Source of the DNA: Zizania palustris
Lineage: Eukaryota > Streptophyta > Magnoliopsida > Poales > Poaceae
NCBI GenBank assembly: GCA_019279435.1
Contig: JAAALK010000080.1
Location: 35,529,385 to 35,593,384 of the forward strand
DNA: 64,000 bases
Direction of reading: 5' to 3'
A program made the translations under genes and the position numbers. Of the stretch, positions 55,174-64,000 are shown piece after piece (the stretch's first letter is position 1; each line of letters opens with the position of its first letter). The notes beneath the pieces were generated by a model. It did not search any database. It had not been told where the DNA came from and was given only the letters and a program-made list of their open reading frames with translations.

Positions 55174-58100
55174 ATGGCGGAAGAAGGACGTTCCATCGAG
55201 GAGCTCATCTACGAGTCTCCCGCAAAAACAAATAAAGAGGGTTCATCTGAAGGATCCTCCGATAGCGAATCTTCGTACCACTCTCCGGAGAATGAACATC
55301 CAATGGAGCCTAGGAAGAAGAGAACGAGAGAAGACGCCGATGAGGATTACATTCCTGAAGCTCAAGCGGAGGTAATTATTACGTTAGTAACAAGTCAGAG
55401 CAGCTTCTAACCGAGGATTACATTCCTGAAGCTCACATTGTCTATCATCGTAGGATCGTCCAAAGCGAGGAAGCAAGCGTCGATTATTCCAAGTCGAGAA
55501 AAGAACAACTATTGTCCCAGCTATTGAGTCAGCTGAGCGAACAGATGTTGAGCCCGCTGCCACAACATCGTCTGCAAATGCGAAGAGCAGAGGGAAACGG
55601 GAGAAGAACAAGCTACATACAGCTATCTATGAGGTTGAAGAAGTGCATGTTGATGGGGCTCCAAAGAAGCCAAAAGAAATCACAGCGAAGTGGCGTAACG
55701 ACTGTGGATGTCTCGCCAGGGAGCGATGTAAGATAGTTTGGAAAAATTGGAAGACTGTCCCTGAAGCTACAAAGAACGAATTGTGGCAGCATATAAAAGC
55801 GCATTATAAATTCCCGGAAGACCGCTTAGAAGACGCTAAAGCTGCCACATTGAAGACTATCGGGAAGGCTCTCCGTACATTTAGGACTAAACTGAACACA
55901 CAATACCTTCAGAAAGATGAGTCGCCACTCAACGACTACGGCTTTATAACGCCAAATGAATGGAATGAATTCAAAATGCAGCATTGCTCCGAAGAAGCCA
56001 AACAAGAGAGCATAATGTTCAAAGAACTTAATAAGAAGAATAAGTTCCCCCATAAACTTGGGCCAGGTGGATATAAGGCTAAGGAGGATGAGTGGAGTAA
56101 AAAGGAGGAGGAGGACCGTGCGGCTGGGTTACCTGAACAGTTTTCAGGTGCTGATCAGCGCACTAAGAGATGGCTCCTAGGTCGAGCTAAAAAAACACCC
56201 GAGGGCCAATATATGCTCTCCGACTCACGGACTAGTGAAGTATTCCAGAAAGCACAGGAAATCGCTGAGTTGGAGAAGACTGGAAAGTTCAAGCCCGAGG
56301 GATGTAATGACCAGCTTACATCTGCTCTCGGAAACGAGGAACATCGAGGGCGCACCCGAGGTGTCTCTTCTATAGCACCCTGGAAAAATACTTTCAAGAA
56401 ACAGGAGGGTGCCACATACAAGAAGCGTCAAGCACGCACAGACGACGCCGCAGAGCGCCGTGCAGAGTGGGAGCGACACTTTTTTGAATTTATTAACGAG
56501 AATCCAAACATAATGCAGGCTGCAGCTGGACAAATAATTGTGCCAGAGGTACGACTCGACGTACCAAGCAGTGTTGGCTCAGTACAAGACAAATTTCCTG
56601 TAAATTATATTAAAGAGGACACACCCTGCAGCCTGCATGTACCGATAGGGCGCAAAGGGCATTCCCAAGAGGCTGCACGAGGCATTGCTATGCCTGGGGA
56701 TTTATTTCACAATCGGCCTATTCCTGCTGACTATACCAAGGTTCAGGTCAATGAGATCACCAACGACAGATTTATTAATGACCCCTTGGATCTTCCAATG
56801 CCTGATGAGGGGATTGAGACAATCGGAGATGCTCTAAATAACTTTGTCCTATGGGCGAGCCGAGATATCAAATTACTGCAGACAAGTTCTCAGAGTAAAT
56901 CACCTATTGTCTCATCACAATCCCCCGCATATCTTTCATCTCAGGATGTGCAAAATATAGGATCATTATCACCTGTTGATGAGCGTGAAATAGAGGAAAA
57001 GGCAGAGGAAGAGCCAGTGCCCAATAAAGTGGCAGAAGTGATAGAATCGAAAGTGACTTCTGATCCTCAAGTGACAAAGCTAGTGCCAGTGCTTGAGCCC
57101 ACTGATGAGCCCAACACAAATGTGCCAGAGCCAGATCAAATGCCAGTGCTAGTTCCGACTGAGCCTCAAGTGCTAGTTCCGGCTGATCCTCAAGTGCCAG
57201 TGCTAGTTGCTGCCGAGCCTGAAAAACAAGATGCATGCCCAAAGCCAGCAATCCACAAGATAACTGTTCAAGCTGGGCAGTGTTCTGCGCTGAAATCTGA
57301 AATGCATAAATTTTTTAATACTTTGGGGCAAACACGTTCTATGCCCGAAGCGGCTCCCATAAAGGCTCCAGTACAAAAGCATGTGGGCTCACTTTCTGTT
57401 GATAAGAGGACCTACGGAGACGAGGATTATATCGAATACGAACCAGGCAAACCATTATTACCCCAAGGAGTACTTAATTGTATGCCTTGGGCGATGAAAA
57501 CATTTCATGACTGGTACCTCGAAGCGTCTTCGTTAGGTGTAACACAAATAGAACTGACGGTTCCACAAGAAATATTCAACTGCCCAGAGTTTAAGCTTGC
57601 ACTATTTTTCGACGACTTCCATCAGATGTTTCGTCTGAAGCGAACCGACATCACAAGCATGATGCTCTGGTGCATGTAAGTACTTTATACTTTGTCAATA
57701 CAAAGAAAAAATAAATAATGTCTTATATTGACTATTGTTTTATAACATATGCAGTTGTAATTCACGCGGTGACGAGTCTAAATTGTATGGGTACCTAAAC
57801 CCGTCATTAATAAGCCAAAGTGCGTTGAACCCGACACTAAACCAGAATGATAGCAAGTACTGGACTGCGGGTAAGAAAAAATTTCAAAGAAAGATGTTCA
57901 ATAAAGACGAAGACAAACTTAAGAAGAACAAAAGGAGTTGTGCCGCGTTGTATATTGCGCGGTGCATGCATCAATGGAAGGACAGAGAAATTATATGTGG
58001 GGCATATAACTTTAAGTAAGTATACCCACTATATCCACTTAAACACGTTTTATCGATTATGAAACTAACATAATCATATATTACTTCTTTCGATAGTGAT

Positions 58101-58745
58101 CATTGGATTGCACTTCTGATATACCCAAAAAGCTCAAGGGTTTATGTGCTCGACTCGCTCGACAAACCCAAAAAAGAATATCAAGATATATTAAATGTTA
58201 TTCAGAGTGCACATAGATACTACGTGGAAAAGTTAGGTGGCCCACATGATCCACAGAGGCCGAAAGAAATGCTTATCAGAACCAACTTTCCGGTAATATT
58301 ATATTTTTAAATTTGTTAATTCAATTGATAAAGCCAAACTATATATCGTTCTAACTTTGTCTATTTTGAAGTGTCACAAACAATCTCTTGGTTCCGTGCA
58401 TTGTGGCTACTATACTTGTGATTTCATGAGCAACAACTTAGGAAAGTTTGGGCGGACAGTATCTGAGGATACTAAAGAAGTAAGTTGATTTCTTGTGTGT
58501 TAATCTAATATAACTTGCAGCGTATGTACTTATATTTACGTATGCAGGCGTCAGGTCCATCAACCGTTGCCGAGAAGAGCCAACTCTCTGAATCACAAAT
58601 GTACGAAATCGTATCAAGGATGTGCCGCTTCACGATGCATGAGATTCTTCATGAGCTTGGAGTATTTTTCGATCCTGAGAGTGAAGTGGCCAAGCATCCA
58701 ACTTTGTATGATTGGGCCGGAAGAATGAAAAGGCGAACCAATTAA
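55174..58745 (+). CDS. CACTA-B protein: Transposase_24-like with Ulp1-like protease, about 1,060 residues
   Basis: Six exons join in phase: 55,174-55,371, 55,454-57,675, 57,755-58,015, 58,097-58,292, 58,372-58,479 and 58,548-58,745, all introns with GT-AG ends. The start is MAEEGRSIEEL; an upstream in-frame ATG at 55,159 is also possible. Exon 1 and early exon 2 are acidic then basic (KKRTRED, DRPKRGSKRR). A region resembling the plant En/Spm Transposase_24 family (WRNDCGCLARERCKIVW, KKTPEGQYMLSD) occupies about residues 140-360. A proline/valine-rich linker with PVLVPTEPQ-type repeats lies near residues 620-670. The C-terminal part is a C48 (Ulp1-like) protease with H896, D913, Q963 and C970 in the expected contexts (DHWIALL, VLDSLD, KQSLGSVHCGYY). 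Such proteases remove SUMO-type tags in other proteins; the role in CACTA elements is unknown. No stops or frameshifts in this model. Confidence 0.78.
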
Positions 58746-58913
58746 GATATGAGTTAGCCTTCCAAGAAAACATAAACCGCATGAGCATGTATTTGTGAAA
58801 CAATGAATTGTGTTGATGGATGGTTATTGCGAAACAAAAACCGGAAGAATGTAAATATTGTGAATTTTTGAAAATTGATGAGATTGATGGTTGTTGTGTT
58901 GATGTGTTGTTGT

Positions 58914-59033
58914 TGTGGATGTGTATGTGGATATGTGGATGTTTTGCTGCTGTGTATGTGGATATGTGGATGTTTTGCTGCTGTGTATGTGGATATGTGG
59001 ATGTTTTGCTGCTGTGTATGTGGATGGCTGTGT
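58914..59033 (+). repeat. 31-bp tandem repeat after the CACTA-B gene
   Basis: GTGTATGTGGATATGTGGAT recurs at 58,921, 58,952 and 58,983, with a partial copy at 59,014. It follows the stop codon by about 170 bp, in the probable 3' untranslated region. Frames on both strands across it are artefacts. Confidence 0.9.
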
Positions 59034-59095
59034 GAAGCATATAATTTCTGTGTTTTGGTTTGTGGGATCACAGCATTCTGTGTTATGGCTTATAC

Positions 59096-59384
59096 ACAGC
59101 AGTGGCGGGCGTGCTGACATCATCTGCCCGCCACTGCTATTGATAACGGCAGTGGCGGGCAGATGAGGTCAGTGCGCCCGCCACTGCTGTTGACATAGTG
59201 GTGGCGGGCGTGCTGACATCATCTGCCCGCCACTGCTATTGATAACGGCAGTGGCGGGCAGATGATGTCAGCACGCCCGCCACTGCTAACCAGCGATAGC
59301 AGTGGCGTTAGAGCAGTGGCGGACTGGATGCCCGCCACTATAGGTCGATTTTGCCCGCCGCTACAGTGTCGCTTTGTAGTAGTG
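59096..59384. repeat. CACTA-B right subterminal and terminal repeats
   Basis: Facing pairs of AGTGGCGGGC and GCCCGCCACT at 59,101-59,280, including two nearly identical blocks, then the terminus TTTGTAGTAGTG. The motifs match those of the left end. Confidence 0.93.
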
Positions 59385-62300
59385 GCGGCAAAATACGAGT
59401 TTTTATTGATTTTAGGGATCTAAACAAGGCCACTCTGAAGGATGAGTATCCAATGCCAATAGCCGACATGCTAATCAACGGTGCTTCAGGACACAAGGTA
59501 CTATGTTTTCTTGATGGCAATGCTGGTTATAATCAAATCTTTATGGCCGAAGAGGATGCCTACAAGATAGCCTTTCGATGCCCTGTTTTGTCGACTTGTT
59601 CGAGTGGGTCGTTATGACTTTTGGTTTAAAGAATGTTGGCACTACATATCAATGTGCTATGAACTTGATCTTTCATGACTTGTTAGGAGTTATGTTAGAG
59701 GTATACATAGATGATGTTGTAGTCAAATCGGATGCTATGGGTAACCACTTAGCCGATTTGAAAGTTGTTTTTGATAGGATGCGATAGTATGGCTTGAAAA
59801 TGAACCCACTCAAATGTGCTTTCAGCGTGTCGGTGGGCAAGTTCTTAGGCTTCATGATTCATGAGAGGGGTATATAAATTGATCCTAAGAGGCTTGAAAA
59901 AATTAGAAACCTTGCGGCGCCAACATGCAAGAAAGATGTGCTAAAGTTGTTAGGCAAGATGAATTATTTGCGCTACTTTATATCTAACTTGTCTGGCAAG
60001 ATTGATGCCTTTGTCCCTATACTCTGGCTAATGAATGAAGCTGAGTTCACTTGGGGGGCAAGTCAGCAAAGCATCTTTGAAAAGATTAAAGAGTGCTTGT
60101 CATCACCACCCGTGGTGAGAGCGCCAAAAGTCGGAATTCCGTTTCGGTTATACATCGCCGCCGAAGATAATGTGATAGGGGCCGTGCTAACCCAGGAGGT
60201 GGAAGGAAAAGAGTACATCATCACATTCTTGATCCACCGCCTGCTGGATGCTAAAACCAGGTACGCGTTTGTGGAGCGTTTATGTTTATCACTTTATTAT
60301 GCATGTACCAAATTACATCACTATCTTTGCCTACTACATGTATTGTCGCTTGCCAAATCGATGTCATAAAATACATGTTGCAAAAGCTGATTCTAAGTGG
60401 AAGAATCGGAAAGTGGGCTTACGCTTTGATTGAGTACGATTTGGCCTATAAGCCTCTAAGGACTATGAAAGGTCAAATTGTCGCTAATTTTATAGTTGAT
60501 CACCACGTAGACATCAATTGGGGTGATGATATTGCTCTAATTGAAGTAGTACCATGGAAACTTTATTTTGATGGTTCAACTTGCAAGAGTGGCCAAGGTA
60601 TTGGAGTGGTTCTCATATCACCTAATGGAATGCACTTTGAGACCTCGGCCCGTTTAGAATTTCCCTCTACTAATAACCAAGCTGAATATGAGGCTCTACT
60701 GCTAGGACTTGAATTACTAGAATCTGTAGGTGCTAAACATGTCCAAGCATATGGTGATTCTCTGTTAGTGGTACAACAAGTAGCTAAAAGTGCTCAATGT
60801 TTTAATGGCCTGCTAAATAGTTACTTGGATAAATGTTTAGACACAATTGCTACTTTTGACGACTTCAAAATCTCTCATGTGTCAAGAGAAGCCAATTCAA
60901 TTGCAAATGATTTGGCTCAGCAAGCATCTGGCTATCATGTCAGGAGAGGAAAATTTTCTGTATAAGAAAAGCTAATGTTTGGTCTTACTGCCGAAGCCAG
61001 AAGCTTCAGGCAGGCGCGAGGTCTGTCGAACCCTACGGGTTGGACCCCTCCGACCACCGGAGGGTGTCATGTGCTGGAGCCCTCGTGTCGGAACACTACA
61101 TCCACCGAAGGGCCTGGCACGCCATAGCCCCTGTGCCAAAGTCCATTGGACAACAGAGGTCTTCGGGAACCAGAACCCTCCGGCGGAAGGCTTCGGTCTG
61201 GTTGGCTCCACACGACTGACCCAGTCAGGCTTCGGCAGAAGTGGGAAAGGCCCGGGGGGCACTCCGAAATCAATAGTTTGGACACCACTTTAGGAAAGGA
61301 GTCAACAAACCCTCCGGAGATCTATAAAGGCTATTGGAGAATTCCAATCATCCAGTATTTGAGAAATCCTAGCCAAAGGGTTGACCGAAAAGTTCAGCGA
61401 CAAGCGTTTACATTTGTGTTGATAGATGATGTACTATATCACCAAACCGTTGATGGAATACTCTTAAGGTGTTTAGATGATGAACAATCCCAAGTAGCTA
61501 CAGGAGAAGTCCATGAAGGGCTTTGTGGCATTCATCAGTCGGCCCAAAAAATAAGTTGGATACTCAAAAGAGCAGGTTTCTACTGGCCGACTATGACTGA
61601 GGATTGTTTTAGATATTATAGAGGGTGTGAAGCATGCCAGAAGTTCATAAATATTCAGCTATCTCCTGCTTAATTGCTTAACCCTATTATCAAACCATGG
61701 TCATTCCGAGGTTGGGGTTTAGACTTCATTGGCCAGATTTATCCTCCTTCTTCAAAAGGGCATCGGTTCGTGTTGATGGTGACGAACTACTTAACCAAAT
61801 GGACCGAAGCCATGCCTCTCAAGAATATGACTCACAATGAGGTACTTGATTTTATCTTGAAGCACATTATACATAGATTCGGTATTCCCCAAACTCTCAC
61901 TACAGATCATGGTAGTTCATTTATTTCCAAAGAAGTGAGAAACTTTGCCGAACTTTATGGTATTAAGTTGGTAAACTCTTCACCATACTATGCTCAGGAC
62001 AATGGTCAGGCTGAGTCTAGTAATAAAACTATGATTAAGCTCATTAAGAGGAAAATCGAAGAATTCCCTAAGAGGTAGCATGAAGTGTTTTCCGAGGCAC
62101 TATGGGCTTGTAGAATTGGAAAGCACGCTGCTATCAAAGTTAGTCCATATGAGTTAGTATATGGACAAGAAGCCGTTCTACCTGTAGAAGTATATCTTGG
62201 CTCTTTAAGAGTTCTAAAGCAAGATGGCTTATCGGTCGATGAATATGAGACTCTTGTGAAGGATAATCTAGAAGAAGTGACCAATAAGAGGCTAATGGAT

Positions 62301-62591
62301 TTAGAAGCTATAGAAATAGACAAGGGGAGAGTAGCTAGAGCCTACAATAAGAAAGTTAAACCAAAATCATTTCAAGTTGGTGATCTGGTTTGCAAGACGA
62401 TTTCGCCCTTAGGCACTAAGAGCCCTAAATTTGGTAAATGGTCACCTAGTTGGGAAGGCCCTTTCAAAATAACTGAAATCGCTCCAGGTAATGCATATGT
62501 GTTAGAATCTCTACAGGGAGAGTGGTTTCGAAGAGCTTTGAATGGCAGGTACTTGAAAAGGTATATCCCGAGTGTGTGGCAAACTGCTTGA
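59385..62591 (+). pseudogene. Gypsy-3 pol, part 2: RT, two RNase H domains, integrase
   Basis: RT resumes with VFIDFRDLNKATLKDEYP and has the catalytic YIDD at 59,704. A frameshift lies near 59,590 and stops at about 59,785 and 59,875. The RT-linked RNase H remnant (FRLYIAAEDNVIGAVL) is near 60,145. The second RNase H (LYFDGSTCKSGQGIGVVL, then NNQAEYEALLLGLELLES) ends with TAA at 60,963. After a GC-rich 300-bp stretch, integrase has GLCGIHQ and CEACQ, a TAA at 61,671, DFIGQ, TTDHGSSF and NGQAESSNK, a TAG at 62,076 and a C-terminal module with SWEGPFKI, ending TGA at 62,591. The domain order is that of the Tat lineage. It is inactive. Confidence 0.9.
60966..61275 (+). other. GC-rich linker between RNase H and integrase of Gypsy-3
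   Basis: The base composition changes sharply to GC with repeated CCGAAGG/CTTCGG words, like those in the LTRs of this family. All three forward frames can be read for long distances, but none resembles pol. It may be inserted or rearranged LTR-type sequence. Confidence 0.45.
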
Positions 62592-62676
62592 AAGTGTCGA
62601 AAGTCCGATATGAGAGGTATCGTCCTTAGCCCATTATGCTTTTAGTTCACTTAATTCACTAAAAGGCAAGGGCATG
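62592..62676 (+). other. Gypsy-3 3' spacer and polypurine tract
   Basis: Short non-coding stretch ending AAAAGGCAAGGGCATG, the probable plus-strand primer, right before the 3' LTR. Confidence 0.65.
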
Positions 62677-63987
62677 TGTTGATAGCAAAAAATGGCATTA
62701 AATGGTTAAGATTGTCAAAATATCTTTTTTGGTAATTTGGACCAAAAATACACATGTCCTGGACCGGCCGAAGCCCTACAGGGCTGAACGCCCATTGAAG
62801 CTATGGGCTTCGGAAGCTTCCAGCAGGCCTGCTAGCTTCGGCCCGAAGGCCTGCCCCGCCGAAGCTTTGGCTCGAGGAGCAGGCTTCGGTGGGCCTGGTC
62901 GAAGGCCCACTTCAGGCTGAATTCCAGAGATAGAGTTTGAGTCTGATTCTGGCTAATTTTATCCCTACGCATGATTAGGCCAAATCTTAATGGATTAATC
63001 TTAGAGATTAGAAGACTAGCCCCTATAAATATAGGGGTGAGGCTGGTTCATTAACCCCCCCAACACAAATCAAACACAAAGCCCTAGATTTGAACCCTAC
63101 CTTTACTTTTATCTTTACTTTTCTACAACCTTCGTGGGTTTGCCCGGAAGCCCTCTGCCGGCCACTTCTGAACAATGGTAATCCTTGTTACTTCGTTTGT
63201 GAAGTATTCGTTAATCTACGTAACAGATTTCTATTGCCTTACTACTTCACCTGTGAAGTATCAACTAATATGTGTAACAGATTGCTATCGCCTTGCTACT
63301 TCACCTTGACCTATGTTCTATTGTAGGTTTTCACGCTCGGAGCCACTTCGCCAGAGGTGCCCAGAGCCAGAAGATTGGTTTCGGAGGCTGCTAGAGCACC
63401 CCTCGGCGGAATTCCAGCTTCAACTACCCGTGCCGGACTGTCACGTTGTTGTCGGTTTGACCGAGTACCGCGCGCCAGCACGCTTCGCAGCAGTCTTTGT
63501 CACGACAAGCTTCGCTACGTTCATACCCTGTGTCAGATGAAGTCATGCCAGTGTGTTGCATTCGAGTTATTTTATCATGTCAGACACTTCGTGCCGAACC
63601 CTGCTGTTTGGAGGTGATTATTGCGTCGAGATCTGTTCGGAGCCTGCCTTCAGCCAGATTAGTCCGAACGTCGAAGGCACCTTTCGGCGGGATCCTTCGC
63701 ATCAGACGCCAAAGGTACCCTTCGGCAATACCCTTCGCACTATATACTTCGAATCAGTTAGACTTCGTCTAGATTGCTGATTTATTCTGTTTAATATATT
63801 TATTTTCGGCTAATTGAATTATTTATGTGTGATCTGATTACCTGGCGACTCCACCCCCCTTGCCACTGTTAAGAGTAGTCAGAACGCGATGTCAGTTTTG
63901 TGTTACGCTTGGGCTTGTCCCTAAGTATCCGCACACTTTTGGATCGTCGAACTGACCTAAGTGCGGGGGCACGTTTTCGTGTCAACA
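62677..63987 (+). repeat. Gypsy-3 3' LTR (1,311 bp)
   Basis: Starts TGTTGATAG and ends GTGTCAACA; CTATC follows. TATA box CCCTATAAATATAGG at about 63,020. Compared with the 5' LTR it lacks a few short blocks, for example TTCGGAGG near 62,848 and a stretch near 63,305. Confidence 0.93.
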
Positions 63988-64000
63988 CTATCAACCTTTG

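Larger units (their letters stand above)
49885..59384. mobile_element. CACTA element CACTA-B, 9,500 bp, target duplication GCG
   Basis: Left end CACTACTACAAACTG; right end, inverted, CACTACTACAAAGCG. The match extends through CACTGTAG. GCG lies outside both ends (49,882-49,884 and 59,385-59,387). Subterminal AGTGGCGGGC/GCCCGCCACT motifs crowd both ends. It encodes a Transposase_24/Ulp1-type protein but no TNPD/TNP2-type transposase was seen, so it is probably non-autonomous. Much of the middle is tandem repeat. Confidence 0.95.
44028..63987 (+). mobile_element. Tat-type Ty3/Gypsy element Gypsy-3, target duplication CTATC, split by CACTA-B
   Basis: LTRs at 44,028-45,386 and 62,677-63,987 start TGTTGATAG and end GTGTCAACA. 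CTATC lies just outside each end (44,023-44,027 and 63,988-63,992). Without the 9.5-kb CACTA insertion it is about 10.5 kb. Gag, protease, RT, two RNase H domains and integrase follow in order; the double RNase H places it in the Tat lineage. Coding parts carry many stops. LTRs differ by about 5% in their first 430 bp, plus indels, so it is older than Gypsy-1 and Copia-2. Confidence 0.94.

Noticed and set aside
58820..59117. Cysteine/tryptophan-rich frames and their minus-strand histidine/threonine-rich shadows
   Set aside because: Products of the 31-bp tandem repeat in the probable 3' untranslated region of the CACTA-B gene.

Overview
This window is repeat-dense nuclear DNA from a flowering plant, most likely a grass. 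The evidence is the stacking of Ty1/Copia, Tat-lineage Ty3/Gypsy and CACTA (En/Spm) elements, the kinds of CACTA subterminal repeats, and Sirevirus-type Copia features. I see no intact ordinary host gene, no rRNA or tRNA gene and no CRISPR array. Element names used here (Copia-1, Gypsy-1, CACTA-A and so on) are local labels only.

Layout, left to right. 1-4,703: the 3' part of a decayed Copia element (Copia-1) with its 3' LTR. 4,704-5,491: a minus-strand Copia-type LTR with a PBS-like edge. 5,941-18,468: a CACTA element (CACTA-A, target duplication CAC) that carries a broken gene fragment with B3 DNA-binding domains; a Sirevirus-like Copia (Copia-2, 6,387-16,003, target duplication ATGCT) is inserted in it. 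19,275-31,031: a complete young Tat-type Gypsy (Gypsy-1, target duplication AATAT) with an open 1,734-residue gag-pol, a 118-bp tandem array, and a spliced antisense gene of about 868 residues with its own TATA box. 31,037-35,107: AT-rich DNA with CACTA and LTR debris. 35,108-43,645: related non-autonomous CACTA remnants on both sides of a Gypsy deletion derivative (Gypsy-2) that keeps only gag. 44,028-63,987: an older Tat-type Gypsy (Gypsy-3, target duplication CTATC) whose reverse transcriptase is split by a 9,500-bp CACTA (CACTA-B, target duplication GCG).

The nesting gives an order of events. Copia-2 is younger than CACTA-A, and CACTA-B is younger than Gypsy-3. By eye the LTR pairs differ at about 1% (Gypsy-1), 2% over the shared part (Copia-2) and about 5% over the first 430 bp (Gypsy-3). 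Gypsy-1 is the only retroelement here that looks close to functional. CACTA-B encodes a six-exon protein with a plant Transposase_24-like N-terminal region and a Ulp1-like cysteine protease with an apparently complete active site, but no TNPD/TNP2 transposase was found, so it probably depends on a helper.

The points most worth following up are the spliced antisense gene of Gypsy-1, the B3-gene capture in CACTA-A, and the interior of CACTA-B: a ~290-bp array of exon-like units interrupted by a long palindrome, and a second copy of the element's own promoter region.
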